Notes: generated from the letters alone by a model not told the origin. A stretch of DNA of 55,986 nt from Acidobacteriaceae bacterium (GCA_020247055.1 JADCJL010000112.1:1-55986); one strand, 5' to 3'. Counted from the first letter of the stretch, positions 40,895 through 50,092 are shown. Numbers and translations: made by a program.

Positions 40895-42100
40895 CTAACT
40901 CCAATAAGTCTCGCCGGGGGCGAGATGCGCCTTCGCCGTATCGGGATTCAGTTCGATGCCGAGGCCCGGCTTATCGGTGGCGGCGATGTAACCGTCCTTG
41001 ATATACGGACCGTCGAGGAGCAGTAACTTATCCATCCAGTCGCCTTTGCCGGTGACGGTTTCGCAGGCGATGAAGTCGCGGATGCTGGTGGCCCACTGGG
41101 CGTTGGCGTAGGTGTTCACCTGGCTGCCGGTGTTGTGGGTGCCCATGGGCATCCCGAAGGGCGCGGCGAGATCGGCGATGCGCTTGGTTTCAAGAAAGCC
41201 GCCCGAGTTACGGAGATCGGGGTGGAGGATATCGGTGCCCTGGTTGAGGATGAAGGGAAGGAAGCCTTCGCGGCGGGCGAGATTTTCGCCCATGCAGATG
41301 GGGACTTCTGAGCTGGCGCAGAGGCGTTTCCAGGAGTCGGAGTAATCGACGAGCATCGGGTCTTCGAGCCAGACGGGCTTGATGTCCTCGACGGCTTCGG
41401 CGATCTGGATGGCGGTGCGGACGTCGTACTCCCAGTGGCAGTGGACCATGATGTCGTGGTCCCAGCCGATGGCTTCGCGGCAGTTTTCAAAGCCCTTCTG
41501 AATATTGATCAGTTCTTTGGTGGAGAGAATGCGGTTGGTGTGCTTGTCGTGCGGGAAGCCGAACTTGTGGCAGGTGAAGCCGGCGGGGTCGGCCTTGACC
41601 TTGGCGGCCCACTCGCGACAGGAGGCTTTATCGAGCATGTTGGCGGGGGCGGCGTGGTCGTACATGCGGGTACGGTTGGCGAAGCGGCCGCCGAGGAGGG
41701 TGGAGGCGGGGACGTTGAGGAGCTTGCCGGCGAGGTCGAACAGCGCCATGTCGATGGCGGAGGCGGCGCGGAGGAAGTTGTGAGCCGAGCCGTCGGTGCG
41801 GGAGCCGGAGAGGCTGGAGGCGCCCTGGCCGAGGAGGGTGAAGATCTTGTCGGTTTCGAGGGGGTCTTTGCCGATGAGCCAGGGTTTGAGGGAGAGGATC
41901 TGCTCCTTGACGCCGTAGCCGGGGGTGCCGTAGGCCTCGGCGATGCCGTAGACGCCGTTGTCGGCGGTGATCTTGACGAGGATGTAGGTGCGTCCACCCT
42001 GGAGGGTCATCGTCTGGACGTTGGCGATTTTGTGGCGCGCGACGGCGGCGGAGGCGAGGGAGAAGAAGGGCAGGGAAGCAAGGAGGGTGCGGCGTTGCAT
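40895..42100 (-). CDS. Tat-exported enolase-superfamily (mandelate racemase-like) enzyme
   Basis: A 401-residue enolase-superfamily protein of the mandelate racemase/sugar-acid dehydratase group. The N-terminus MQRRTLLASLPFFSLASAA has a twin-arginine signal. The capping domain (LVKITADNGVYGIAEAYGTP) and the barrel follow. The barrel shows DIMVHCHWEYD, the metal Glu in VWLEDPM, the third ligand in CMGENLARREGF, the Asp/Asn block HPDLRNSGG and the His in GTHNTGS. In many relatives the first metal ligand is Asp where this protein has His (MVHCH), so metal use may differ. The substrate is probably a sugar acid. It lies between the TonB receptor and GT39 genes in the same direction. Confidence 0.87.
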   Translation of the reverse strand: MQRRTLLASLPFFSLASAAVARHKIANVQTMTLQGGRTYILVKITADNGVYGIAEAYGTPGYGVKEQILSLKPWLIGKDPLETDKIFTLLGQGASSLSGSRTDGSAHNFLRAASAIDMALFDLAGKLLNVPASTLLGGRFANRTRMYDHAAPANMLDKASCREWAAKVKADPAGFTCHKFGFPHDKHTNRILSTKELINIQKGFENCREAIGWDHDIMVHCHWEYDVRTAIQIAEAVEDIKPVWLEDPMLVDYSDSWKRLCASSEVPICMGENLARREGFLPFILNQGTDILHPDLRNSGGFLETKRIADLAAPFGMPMGTHNTGSQVNTYANAQWATSIRDFIACETVTGKGDWMDKLLLLDGPYIKDGYIAATDKPGLGIELNPDTAKAHLAPGETYWS

Positions 42101-42131
42101 GCTCGGGCAATTCTATCTCATGCCGGAGCGG

Positions 42132-43934
42132 CTACGGGATGCCGATGCCGGACAGGATGAGGCCGAGGCGGCGGGCGTCGTTGGGGGCCTGGAACGGCCG
42201 GTCGATGGAGAGGGTGACGGAGAGGTCGCCTTCGCCGGCGGGAAGATCGGCGGTGCGGAGCTCGTAGGAGCCGGGGCCGGGGAGCGTCTGGGTGTGGACC
42301 AGTTGGCCATCGACGGTGAGGGTGATGAGCCGGCCCGGGGCGGCGTCCGGCAGGTAGATTTTGGCGACGAGGGGGCCGGGCTTGCGCTCGAGCAGGACGG
42401 TGCCGCGGTCGGACATCCAGCGCCAGTTCTCGCCTTCGAGGTCATAGATGCCGGAGACGATCTGGCTGGTGGCGGCGGGGTCGCCCATGGGGAGATAGCT
42501 GCGGGTGGGGCGCTGGGCGATGATGCCGGCGAGTTGGAGGCGGTCGAGGGGGCCGGCGGCGAGGTCAAAGGCCCGGAGGCCGTGCTGGGCCGAGGAGTAG
42601 GCGCTGCGACCGTCGAGACAGATGAGGCAGAGGGGCAGGAGCGGGCGGACGTCGGCCTGTTTGGTGAGGGCGGCGCGGCCGCCGCCGGTGGTGAAGTTGA
42701 CGGGGCTCGAGAGGGCGCTCGTGAGGACGGCGTCGCCGGGCTGCACGGGTTCGCCACGGAGGAGCGGGACGCCGCCCACGGCTTCGGCGTAGAAGCGGAG
42801 GCCCCATTCGGCGTTCACCCAGAGACGGCCTTCCGGGGGCGTGACGAAGTCACGGTAGGCCTGCCAGTGCTGATAGTTGGTGAAGGCGAGCGCGGCGGAG
42901 AGGGCGAACTGGAGAGCGATGGCGGGGCGGGCGAGCGGGTAGTGGCTGGCCAGAATGGCGATGGGCAGGGCAAGGGGGAGCAGGTAGCGGTTCGCGCCGG
43001 CGAAGAAGATGACGAGGGCGGCGGTGAAGAAGAGGGCGATCCATTGGTGGAGCCATTCGGTTCTGGGCTTCAAGGAGAGCAGGAGGCTGGCGCCGAGGCC
43101 GAAGGGCAGCCAGAAGAGCGGGTGGGGATCGTAGAGGGCGCCGGCGAGGGCGAACGGGATAGCGTAGCGCCAGTGGACGGGGAGCGTGGCGAGGGGGAAG
43201 ACGAGCCAGCCGAGGTGCGTGGTGAGCGCGGCGGCGTTGCGGGCCTTGTTGATCAGGGATTGCAGCGCGTACTGGGAGAAGTAGCCGGTGAGGACCTGGG
43301 CGGGGAGGGTGCCGGTGCTGGACCGTTCGAAGAGTTGGAAGGCGGCGATGGTGAGAGCGGGGGTGAGGGTGACGGGCCAGTATCGGCGGTTGTAGAGAAA
43401 GAGGATGGGGATGAGGACGACGGACTGGTAGGCGGTGAGGGCGGCGAGCGCAAGCGGGACGATGGCGAGCCAGGGGCGGTGGGCGGTGTAGAGAGCGATC
43501 GAGAGGAGCCAGAAGGCGAGCAGGGGGACGTCGGTTTCGAGGCTGTTGCCGTTGATGACAAAAGCAGGGGTGGCGAGGAAGAGGAGGGTGGCGGTGAGGG
43601 GATGGGGGCTGAAGCGGCGGGCGAGTGAGAGGGCGCTGAGCGCGGCGATGAGGGAGAAGGGCAGGTAGGCGGCGTGGAAGGGGACTTCCTTGATATCGCC
43701 AAAAACGGCGAGGAGAGCGCCGAGGTACCAGGCGTTAAAGGGGCCGTGGGGGTGGCCCTGCATGGAGACCATCTGGCCCTCGAAGGCGAAGCGGGCGCGG
43801 AGGGGGTGGGCGGGATCGATCTGGGCGTGTTGGGCGCTGACGAGGTAGTAGACGTCGTCGCCCTGGATGGGGTGGTTCAAGTACGGCACGCGGAGGGCCA
43901 GGACGAGGGCGATGACCAGCAGCGCGTGCCGCAT
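42132..43934 (-). CDS. GT39-like membrane glycosyltransferase
   Basis: A 600-residue polytopic protein with about twelve membrane helices and a C-terminal periplasmic domain of about 200 residues. The first loop after helix one contains NHPIQGDDVYYL, the acidic motif at the start of ArnT/PMT-like enzymes, followed by GHPHGPFNAWYLGALL. Such enzymes transfer sugars from polyprenyl phosphate to lipid or protein outside the inner membrane. The ATG at 43934 starts helix one, seven bases after gcvH; 17 codons upstream are open but lie within gcvH. The C-terminal beta domain (LPDAAPGRLITLTVDGQLVH) could bind carbohydrate. Family assignment is moderately sure, acceptor unknown. Confidence 0.75.
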   Translation of the reverse strand: MRHALLVIALVLALRVPYLNHPIQGDDVYYLVSAQHAQIDPAHPLRARFAFEGQMVSMQGHPHGPFNAWYLGALLAVFGDIKEVPFHAAYLPFSLIAALSALSLARRFSPHPLTATLLFLATPAFVINGNSLETDVPLLAFWLLSIALYTAHRPWLAIVPLALAALTAYQSVVLIPILFLYNRRYWPVTLTPALTIAAFQLFERSSTGTLPAQVLTGYFSQYALQSLINKARNAAALTTHLGWLVFPLATLPVHWRYAIPFALAGALYDPHPLFWLPFGLGASLLLSLKPRTEWLHQWIALFFTAALVIFFAGANRYLLPLALPIAILASHYPLARPAIALQFALSAALAFTNYQHWQAYRDFVTPPEGRLWVNAEWGLRFYAEAVGGVPLLRGEPVQPGDAVLTSALSSPVNFTTGGGRAALTKQADVRPLLPLCLICLDGRSAYSSAQHGLRAFDLAAGPLDRLQLAGIIAQRPTRSYLPMGDPAATSQIVSGIYDLEGENWRWMSDRGTVLLERKPGPLVAKIYLPDAAPGRLITLTVDGQLVHTQTLPGPGSYELRTADLPAGEGDLSVTLSIDRPFQAPNDARRLGLILSGIGIP

Positions 43935-43941
43935 GGAGGGC

Positions 43942-44316
43942 TTAGCCGAGATAGGCCTGATAGTCGGCGGCGGAGAGGAGGCCATCGAGTTCGCCGGGGG
44001 CGGTAATCTTCACTTTGATGAGCCAGGCGCTGTCGTGGGGGGAGGAGTTGAGGAGTTCGGGCTGGGTGTTCAGGTCGCTGTTGACCGCGACGACCTCGCC
44101 CGAGACGGGGGCGTAGAGGTCGGAGACGGCTTTGACGCTCTCCACCGAACCGAAGGTCTTACCCTGTTCGATGGTGGCGCCCACTTTGGGCAGGTCGACA
44201 AAGACAATGTCGCCGAGTTCGGACTGGGCGTGATCGGTGATGCCGATGGTGCCGGATTCGCCGTCAACCAGAACCCATTCATGCTCTTTGGTGTAGCGGT
44301 AGTTGTCTGGATACAT
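43942..44316 (-). CDS. gcvH: Glycine cleavage system H protein
   Basis: A 124-residue lipoyl carrier. The lipoyl-lysine motif is GSVESVKAVSDLYAPVSGEV; the N-terminal YTKEHEWVLVDG and C-terminal SAWLIKVKI match the family. H protein shuttles the aminomethyl group between P, T and L proteins. It starts three bases after gcvT. The glycine decarboxylase gene gcvP, usually next, is not here; a glycosyltransferase gene follows instead. Confidence 0.95.
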   Translation of the reverse strand: MYPDNYRYTKEHEWVLVDGESGTIGITDHAQSELGDIVFVDLPKVGATIEQGKTFGSVESVKAVSDLYAPVSGEVVAVNSDLNTQPELLNSSPHDSAWLIKVKITAPGELDGLLSAADYQAYLG

Positions 44317-44319
44317 GGG

Positions 44320-45411
44320 TTATTTCGCTCGCTTGTAGAAGGGGATGGGGACTACGACCGCCTCGACGGGCTGCTGGCGGATGCTGATTTCGATGGTTTG
44401 GCCGGGGGTGGCGTACGCCACGGGAAGGTAGCAGAGGCCGATGTTTTGGCCGGTGGTGGGGGAAGGGCCTCCGCTGGTGACCCAGCCGGCCTTGACGCCG
44501 TTGACGGCGACCTCGTAGCCATCGCGGCCGATGCCGCGGCCGGTCATGGTGAAGCCGCAGAGTTTGCGGGTGAGGCCGGCGGCTTTCTGTTCGGCGAGTT
44601 TGGCGCGGCCGTTGAAGTCGCCCTTGTCGAACTTGACGATCCAACTGAGCCCGGCTTCGAGCGGCGAGATGGTGGCATCGATTTCGTGGCCGTAGAGGGC
44701 CATGGCGGCTTCGAGGCGGAGCGTATTGCGGGCGCCGAGCCCCGCGGGTTTGGCGCCACGGTCGACGAGTTTGGTCCAGAGGGCCGGGGCTTGGTCCGGC
44801 GCCAGATAGAGTTCAAAGCCGTCTTCGCCGGTGTAGCCGGTCCGGGCGATGCGCGTGGGGACACCGTCAACCTCGCCATCGACGAAATGGTAGTACTTGA
44901 TGGCGGCGAGATCGACCGGGGTGAGCGGCTGCAGCGTGGCGAGGGCGAGCGGCCCTTGGAGGGCGAGTTGGGCCCAGCGAGGGCCGGCGTTTTCGACGGT
45001 GGCGTCGAAGCGGTTCTGGCCGACGATGTGGGCGTAGTCGGCGTCCTGATTGGCGGCGTTGACGCAGAGGAAGAAGTGGTCGGCGGCTACTTTGTGGACG
45101 AGGATGTCGTCGGCAAAGCCGCCGTGGTCGTAGAGCAGGCCCGAGTAGTGGGCCTGGCCGGTTTGGAGCCGGGCGGCGTCGTTGGACGAGATCCATTGGA
45201 CCAGGTCGAGGGCCTGGGGACCGCGGATCTCGATTTCGCCCATGTGGGAGACGTCGAACAGGCCTACGGCGGTGCGGACGGCCTGATGCTCATCGAGAAT
45301 GCCGGTGTACTGCACGGGCATGTCCCAGCCGCCGAAGTCCACCATTTTCGCGCCGGAATTGCGATGCACGGCGTGGAGCGGGGTGGTCTTCAGGGAGGAC
45401 GATCCAGGCAT
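44320..45411 (-). CDS. gcvT: Aminomethyltransferase (glycine cleavage T protein)
   Basis: A 363-residue tetrahydrofolate-dependent T protein, which transfers the one-carbon unit from aminomethyl-H protein to tetrahydrofolate. The hallmark blocks are [71 protein letters not shown] and [11 protein letters not shown]. Length and motifs are typical. It begins the minus-strand run gcvT-gcvH-GT39-enolase-TonB-TPR. No folate riboswitch or glycine riboswitch was recognised in the 92-base gap to the divergent acyltransferase gene. Confidence 0.95.
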   Translation of the reverse strand: MPGSSSLKTTPLHAVHRNSGAKMVDFGGWDMPVQYTGILDEHQAVRTAVGLFDVSHMGEIEIRGPQALDLVQWISSNDAARLQTGQAHYSGLLYDHGGFADDILVHKVAADHFFLCVNAANQDADYAHIVGQNRFDATVENAGPRWAQLALQGPLALATLQPLTPVDLAAIKYYHFVDGEVDGVPTRIARTGYTGEDGFELYLAPDQAPALWTKLVDRGAKPAGLGARNTLRLEAAMALYGHEIDATISPLEAGLSWIVKFDKGDFNGRAKLAEQKAAGLTRKLCGFTMTGRGIGRDGYEVAVNGVKAGWVTSGGPSPTTGQNIGLCYLPVAYATPGQTIEISIRQQPVEAVVVPIPFYKRAK

Positions 45412-45503
45412 GAAAGCTCATTGTAGCAGCGGCGCCCCAAGTTGACAGAACCATAATGGATTCTTCATCGGCCTGCAATCCGGGCGGCGTAATCTCGGGC
45501 TCA

Positions 45504-47204
45504 ATGGACGCCTTTCAAATCAAAGCGCTGCGGGAGTTCTACGCCCGGACGCGCGGCGGCGACGAGCGCGCGCTGACGCGCCGGATGATGGAGGAGTTGG
45601 GGGTGAAGCTGGAATGGCACGAACCGGACCTTGAGCGGATTCCGAAGATCGGGCCGGCCGTGATTGTCTGCAACCATCCCTACGGGATGCTCGAAGGTCT
45701 TCTGCTGACCCAACTGCTCACGCCGCTGCGGCCGGACGTGCGCATCGTCACCAACCAGTTGCTCGCCGAGATCACCGAACTGAACCGGATCTGCATCTGG
45801 GTGGACCCGATTGCGGACCGCAGCCGGGCGGCGCGCTTCAACTCGCGCGGCCTGCGGGAGTGCCTGGCGTGGCTGCAGGGCGGGGGATTGCTGGTGCTGT
45901 TTCCGGCCGGGGCCGTGTCGACGATTGACGTTAAGCGGCGGGGCATCGTCGACCCGGCGTGGATTCCTTCGGCGGCGTGGCTGGCGCGCAAGACCGGCGC
46001 CGTGACCGTTCCCTTCTACTTCTCCGGCAGTAACTCGTTGCACTTTCACTTACTGGGCCTTCTGCACGCTAAACTGCGGACCGCGGCATTGCCGGCCGAG
46101 TTCCTCAATAAGCGCGGCCATCCCGTCGAGGTGCGCATCGGCCGTCCCGTACCGGCGGCCACGCTCGACGGTTTCGGCGACGACCGGACGGCGGCTGAGT
46201 ATCTGCGTTCCCGCACCTACCTGCTCGCTAAGCGCGGCCGGCCGGCGGCCCACGCGGCGCTTGGCGAGGGGGAACCGTTGGCCGCGCCGGCCTCCCCCGA
46301 TCTCCTCGCGGGAGAGGTGGCGGCGCTGCCGGCCGGTCAACTGCTTGATGAAAGCAGGGAACTGTCGGTCTGGTACGCCTCCGCCGGGCAGATCCCCGGC
46401 ATCCTCTCCGAGATCGGCCGCCTGCGCGAGGCTACCTTCCGCGCCGTGGGCGAGGGATGCGGACGGGCCATTGACCTCGATCGCTTCGACCGGCACTATC
46501 AGCAGTTGTTTGTCTGGAACCGGGAGCGGCGCGAGATCGTGGGCGGCTACCGGTTGGTGCATACCGCGGATGTGCCGCTGGACGATCTGTACTCCCGCAC
46601 GCTCTTCCGGTTCGACCGCCGTTTCTTGCAGCGGATCGGCCCGGCGGTTGAGTTGGGCCGGAGTTTCGTGCGGCCGGAGTATCAGCGGCAGTACGCGCCG
46701 CTGCTGCTGTTGTGGAAAGGCATCGGGCAGTATGTCGCGCGCCGCCCGGAGGCGCCCGTGCTGTTCGGCGCGGTCAGCGTCAGCAATGACTATTCGGAGA
46801 TTTCGCGGCGCCTGATCGTGCGGTATTTCGAAACCCGGCAGCGCGATGCGGAGCTGGCCCGCCTCGTCCGCTCGCGGCGGCCGTTGCGAAAGCTGTTGGT
46901 GGAGTGGGAAGTCGATTCGCTCGTCCAGTTGAGCCGGAATCCCGAAGACTTAGGCGCCCCGATCATGGACCTGGAACCGGATGGCAAAGGGCTGCCGGTG
47001 CTGCTGCGGCAGTACTGCCGTCTGGGGGCGAAGATGCTGGCCTTCAGCGTCGATCCCCGGTTTGCCAATGCTCTCGATGGCATGATCCTCGTCGATCTCC
47101 GCGACAGCGAACGGGCGCTGCTCGACCGCTACATGGGGAAGGAGACGGCAGAACGATTTCTCGCCGAAGCCGGCGGCTGCCGGACCTTCGCACAGGTGTC
47201 CTGA
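45504..47204 (+). CDS. OlsF-like bifunctional acyltransferase (ornithine lipid type)
   Basis: A 566-residue two-domain enzyme. Residues about 1-240 are a lysophospholipid-type acyltransferase with AVIVCNHPYGMLEGLLL (an NHx(n)-type site) and LLVLFPAGAVSTID, as in OlsA. Residues about 290-566 are a GNAT-like N-acyltransferase of the OlsB/hemolysin type (IGRLREATFRAVGEG; VELGRSFVRPEYQRQYAPLL). In OlsF the order OlsA-OlsB in one chain makes ornithine lipid from ornithine in two acylations. The same order here supports that assignment, but relatives may use other amino acids. The frame is open 16 codons upstream of 45504; the second ATG begins the conserved part, and TAATCT seven bases before it could be its -10 box. 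Confidence 0.8.
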   Translation: MDAFQIKALREFYARTRGGDERALTRRMMEELGVKLEWHEPDLERIPKIGPAVIVCNHPYGMLEGLLLTQLLTPLRPDVRIVTNQLLAEITELNRICIWVDPIADRSRAARFNSRGLRECLAWLQGGGLLVLFPAGAVSTIDVKRRGIVDPAWIPSAAWLARKTGAVTVPFYFSGSNSLHFHLLGLLHAKLRTAALPAEFLNKRGHPVEVRIGRPVPAATLDGFGDDRTAAEYLRSRTYLLAKRGRPAAHAALGEGEPLAAPASPDLLAGEVAALPAGQLLDESRELSVWYASAGQIPGILSEIGRLREATFRAVGEGCGRAIDLDRFDRHYQQLFVWNRERREIVGGYRLVHTADVPLDDLYSRTLFRFDRRFLQRIGPAVELGRSFVRPEYQRQYAPLLLLWKGIGQYVARRPEAPVLFGAVSVSNDYSEISRRLIVRYFETRQRDAELARLVRSRRPLRKLLVEWEVDSLVQLSRNPEDLGAPIMDLEPDGKGLPVLLRQYCRLGAKMLAFSVDPRFANALDGMILVDLRDSERALLDRYMGKETAERFLAEAGGCRTFAQVS

Positions 47205-47502
47205 GTAATCGGCCTGAGCCGGGTGGAAACTCGGGCGGTCCCCGGCCGGGCTCGACGGAGAATCGGGAGGGGCGACGGACCCTAAACATGACCCGACAGA
47301 TTCCTTTGCTGACGTCCCGGCGTTCTGTCCGGGCCTCTGCGGCCGTTGTTTGCTACCTCACGCTGAACCACCAGATTCCGCTGCGCCGGATGCAGATGCT
47401 CGGCGTGGGCGCCGAACAGCCGGTGGCCGAGAACGGCACCCGCCCGGGCCGCGGTGAACCGCTACAGACCGGGGGCCAAAACCGGGCTGATACACTGGTG
47501 GC
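47205..47502. other. Spacer before the bacterioferritin-like gene
   Basis: A 298-base gap. An open frame of 73 codons (ATG 47288 to 47509) has a plausible start but no ribosome binding site and overlaps the next gene. I do not call it. The only signal is the extended -10 box near its end. Confidence 0.4.
47491..47496 (+). promoter_or_regulatory. Extended -10 TGaTACACT before the ferritin gene
   Basis: TG at 47488-47489, one base, then TACACT, six bases before the ATG at 47503. No Shine-Dalgarno sequence fits, so the mRNA is probably leaderless. Confidence 0.45.
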
Positions 47503-47985
47503 ATGGTAGGCAATCCAAACGTAATTGCGTATTTGAACGAAGTCCTGAAGGCTGAGTTGACGGCCATCAATCAGTACTTTCTCCACGCCGAGATGCTCGA
47601 AAACTGGGGTTATACCAAACTGAGCAAATACACCCGGAAGGAATCGATCGAGGAGATGATGCACGCCGAATCGCTCATTGAGCGGATTCTGTATCTCGAG
47701 GGCGATCCCGAGATGGCCGAACTGTTCCGCCTGCGGATCGGCAAGACCGTCAAGGAGCAGTTTGAGAATGACCTCGCGCTCGAATACGAGGCGGTGGCCC
47801 GGTTGAACAAAGCGATTGCCGTGTCGCTCGAGGCCGGCGACAACGGGTCGCTCGAACTCTTCAAGAAGATTCTGCTGGACGAGGAGCACCACGTCGACTG
47901 GCTCGAAGCGCAATTGCACCTGATCCAGGAAGTGGGCGCGGCGAACTACCTCGCCCAGCAGATTGACATCAACTCATCGCACTAG
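47503..47985 (+). CDS. bfr: Bacterioferritin
   Basis: A 160-residue ferritin-like four-helix protein that oxidises and stores iron. Ferroxidase ligands are at the expected places: the first Glu in LKAELTAINQYFLHAEML, ExxH in EMMHAESLIERILYLEG, Glu in LALEYEAVARLNKAI and ExxH in LLDEEHHVDWLEAQL. The Met in GDPEMAE is not the usual haem Met52, which in bacterioferritin lies in the MMHAE region (here EEMMHAES has it). The gene is probably transcribed leaderless from the adjacent extended -10 box. It converges on mscS, six bases away. Confidence 0.88.
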   Translation: MVGNPNVIAYLNEVLKAELTAINQYFLHAEMLENWGYTKLSKYTRKESIEEMMHAESLIERILYLEGDPEMAELFRLRIGKTVKEQFENDLALEYEAVARLNKAIAVSLEAGDNGSLELFKKILLDEEHHVDWLEAQLHLIQEVGAANYLAQQIDINSSH

Positions 47986-47990
47986 CGCGC

Positions 47991-48800
47991 TCAGTCCCGC
48001 TTGGTGATGATGTAGTGGGTTTCGGGGGCTGGGAAGCCGGCCTCCGCGAACGATTCGCGAATGATGCGGTTGGTGTCGAAGTAGACCTGCCAGTAGTGGT
48101 CGGTGTGGGTGTAAGGCCGGACGACCAACACCGGGCCGGCCATGGTGAAGGTGCTGATTTCGATATCGGGCGCCGGGGAAGCAATCACGTTTGGGATGGC
48201 CGCCACGCGCTGCTTGAGCAGCGCGATCGCCGCCCGGTGGTCCACCGCGCCGTTCAACTGCGCCGTCAGGTCCACGCGGCGGTAGGCGTTGGCGCTGAAG
48301 TTCTGGATGTTGTCGGAGAACACCTTGTTGTTGCCGATGATGGTGAGGACGTTGTCGGGCGTATCGATGGTGGTGCCGAACAGGCCGATGGCGCGGACGG
48401 TGCCGGTGACGCCGCCGACGCTGATGAAGTCGCCGACCTTAAAGGGCCGCAGAATGATCAGGAAAATGCCGGCGGCGAAGTTGGCCAGCAGTCCCGCCCA
48501 GGCCGCGCCAATCGCAATGCCGGCCGCGGCCAGCAGGGCGGCGAACGAGGTGGTCTCGATGCCGAACACGCCGAGAATGGCGATCGCCAGGGCAATGTTC
48601 AACCCGACGGAGATGCTGGCCAGCAGGTAGGTGACCAGGGTGGCGTCCACCTTCCGCACCTCCATGGCCTTGCGCGAAATGCTCATGATGATCGCGATCG
48701 CCCAGCGGCCGACAATCCACAGGGCCAGTGCGCCGAGAATTTTGAGGCCGACCGCCGTTCCTACCGCCGTGGCGGTGGCGATGATTTGATTGATGTCCAT
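47991..48800 (-). CDS. mscS: Small-conductance mechanosensitive channel (MscS)
   Basis: A 269-residue MscS-type channel. Three membrane helices precede a conserved pore helix (FAALLAAAGIAIGAAWAGLL, then NFAAGIFLIILRPFKVGDF) and the cytosolic cage begins with ISVGGVTGTVRAIGLFGTTI, followed by NNKVFSDNIQNFSAN. Such channels open on osmotic down-shock to release solutes. Length matches E. coli MscS. A good AAGGAG ribosome binding site lies 12 bases before the ATG. It is divergent from the MFS importer. Confidence 0.93.
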   Translation of the reverse strand: MDINQIIATATAVGTAVGLKILGALALWIVGRWAIAIIMSISRKAMEVRKVDATLVTYLLASISVGLNIALAIAILGVFGIETTSFAALLAAAGIAIGAAWAGLLANFAAGIFLIILRPFKVGDFISVGGVTGTVRAIGLFGTTIDTPDNVLTIIGNNKVFSDNIQNFSANAYRRVDLTAQLNGAVDHRAAIALLKQRVAAIPNVIASPAPDIEISTFTMAGPVLVVRPYTHTDHYWQVYFDTNRIIRESFAEAGFPAPETHYIITKRD

Positions 48801-48856
48801 GCGTTACAAAGTCTCCTTGTTGTGATAGGGTGGTTTGCTTGTCAACCCAAACCCCC

Positions 48857-50092
48857 ATGCCGTCTGCCCTGCGATGGGCTGTTGTCTGCCTGCTGAGCCT
48901 TGGGATGATTATCGCCTACGTGGACCGGGCGAACATCTCCGTGGCCCTGGCTTTACCCGCATTCCGCAAGCTGTTTCAGTTGACCGATAGCCAGCGCGGC
49001 GCGCTGAATTCGGCATTTTTTTGGAGCTATGCATTTCTGCAGATTCCCGCAGGCTATGTGGTGGACCGGTACGGAGTCAAGTGGCCATACGCGATCAGCT
49101 TCGTGCTGTGGAGTCTGTTCAGCGCCGCGACGGCGTTCGCCACTACGGTCGGCCAGATCGTGGTCCTCCGCCTGCTGCTTGGCATCGGCGAGGCAATTGT
49201 CACCCCGGCCAGCATGCGCTGGATCCGCTTCAACGTGCCGGAAAGCCAGCGCGGTCTCGCCGTCGGTATCTACATGGCCGGCACCAAGTACGGCCCGGGC
49301 ATCGGGATTCCGATTGCGGCGTTCTTGAGTCGCGACTACGGATGGCAGAACATGTTTCTCATTCTTGGCCTCGGCGGCATGGTGTGGCTGATTCCCTGGA
49401 TTCTGATGGTGCGCAACGACGACCGCGCGCTGGCGAGCGCCGCCGCGGCCCGCGACACCGGCCCGGCGCTGCCGTTTGCCGAGGTCTTCAAGACCCCGCT
49501 GATTTACGGCGTGATCGTCGGAACGTTCTGTTACAACTACTTCGTCTTCTTCTCGATGACCTGGCTGCCCGCCTATCTCGTTGAGCAGCGGGGCATGACG
49601 CCGGAGCAGATGGGCATCATCGCCTCGGCGAGTTTCAGCGGCATGGGCACCGCCGCGATTCTGGCCGGCCTGGTGGCCGACCGCATGATCGCCCGGGGTT
49701 GGGACGCCGTCAAGGTACGCAAAGGATTTACGCTGGCGGGCCTGGGGCTCGCCTCGACCGAGTTGGTCGGCGCCCTCAGCAGCGACACGAATGTGGCCAT
49801 GATCTTCGCCGTTATCTCGTTGACCGGCCTGGGCCTCGCCACGGCCAACTACTGGGCGCTGACCCAGACCCTCATCCCCGGCGGCGCCCTCGCCGGGCGC
49901 ATCGCCGGCGTGCAGAACTTCGCCTCGAACGGCTCCGGCATCGTCGCTCCCCTGCTTACCGGGTGGCTCAAGGAGACTACCGGCACCTACGAGGTGCCCA
50001 TGGCGTTCATCTTCGGCCTGCTCCTGCTCGGCATCGGCGCCTACGTCTTTCTCGTGCGGGAACGCTACGTTCCCCGTTTGGTGACCTCGTGA
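48857..50092 (+). CDS. MFS anion:cation symporter (sugar-acid type)
   Basis: A 411-residue twelve-helix major facilitator of the ACS family. The opening MIIAYVDRANISVALALPAF and LNSAFFWSYAFLQIPAGYVVDRYG-type motif after helix two (D-R-Y/F-G) match hexuronate, galactonate and glucarate porters. It probably imports sugar acids, which would fit the exported enolase-type enzyme encoded elsewhere in the window, an inference. The ATG at 48857 is preferred; a GTG nine codons upstream is in frame and cannot be excluded. The stop overlaps the cupin gene start (GTGA). Confidence 0.87.
   Translation: MPSALRWAVVCLLSLGMIIAYVDRANISVALALPAFRKLFQLTDSQRGALNSAFFWSYAFLQIPAGYVVDRYGVKWPYAISFVLWSLFSAATAFATTVGQIVVLRLLLGIGEAIVTPASMRWIRFNVPESQRGLAVGIYMAGTKYGPGIGIPIAAFLSRDYGWQNMFLILGLGGMVWLIPWILMVRNDDRALASAAAARDTGPALPFAEVFKTPLIYGVIVGTFCYNYFVFFSMTWLPAYLVEQRGMTPEQMGIIASASFSGMGTAAILAGLVADRMIARGWDAVKVRKGFTLAGLGLASTELVGALSSDTNVAMIFAVISLTGLGLATANYWALTQTLIPGGALAGRIAGVQNFASNGSGIVAPLLTGWLKETTGTYEVPMAFIFGLLLLGIGAYVFLVRERYVPRLVTS

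Noticed and set aside
41988-45426. Two long plus-strand frames (41988-43628, 43867-45426)
   Set aside because: They are antisense shadows of the GT39, gcvH and gcvT genes, whose translations match known families.
47288-47509. 73-codon open frame before bfr
   Set aside because: No ribosome binding site, it overlaps the bfr start and its promoter, and composition looks random.
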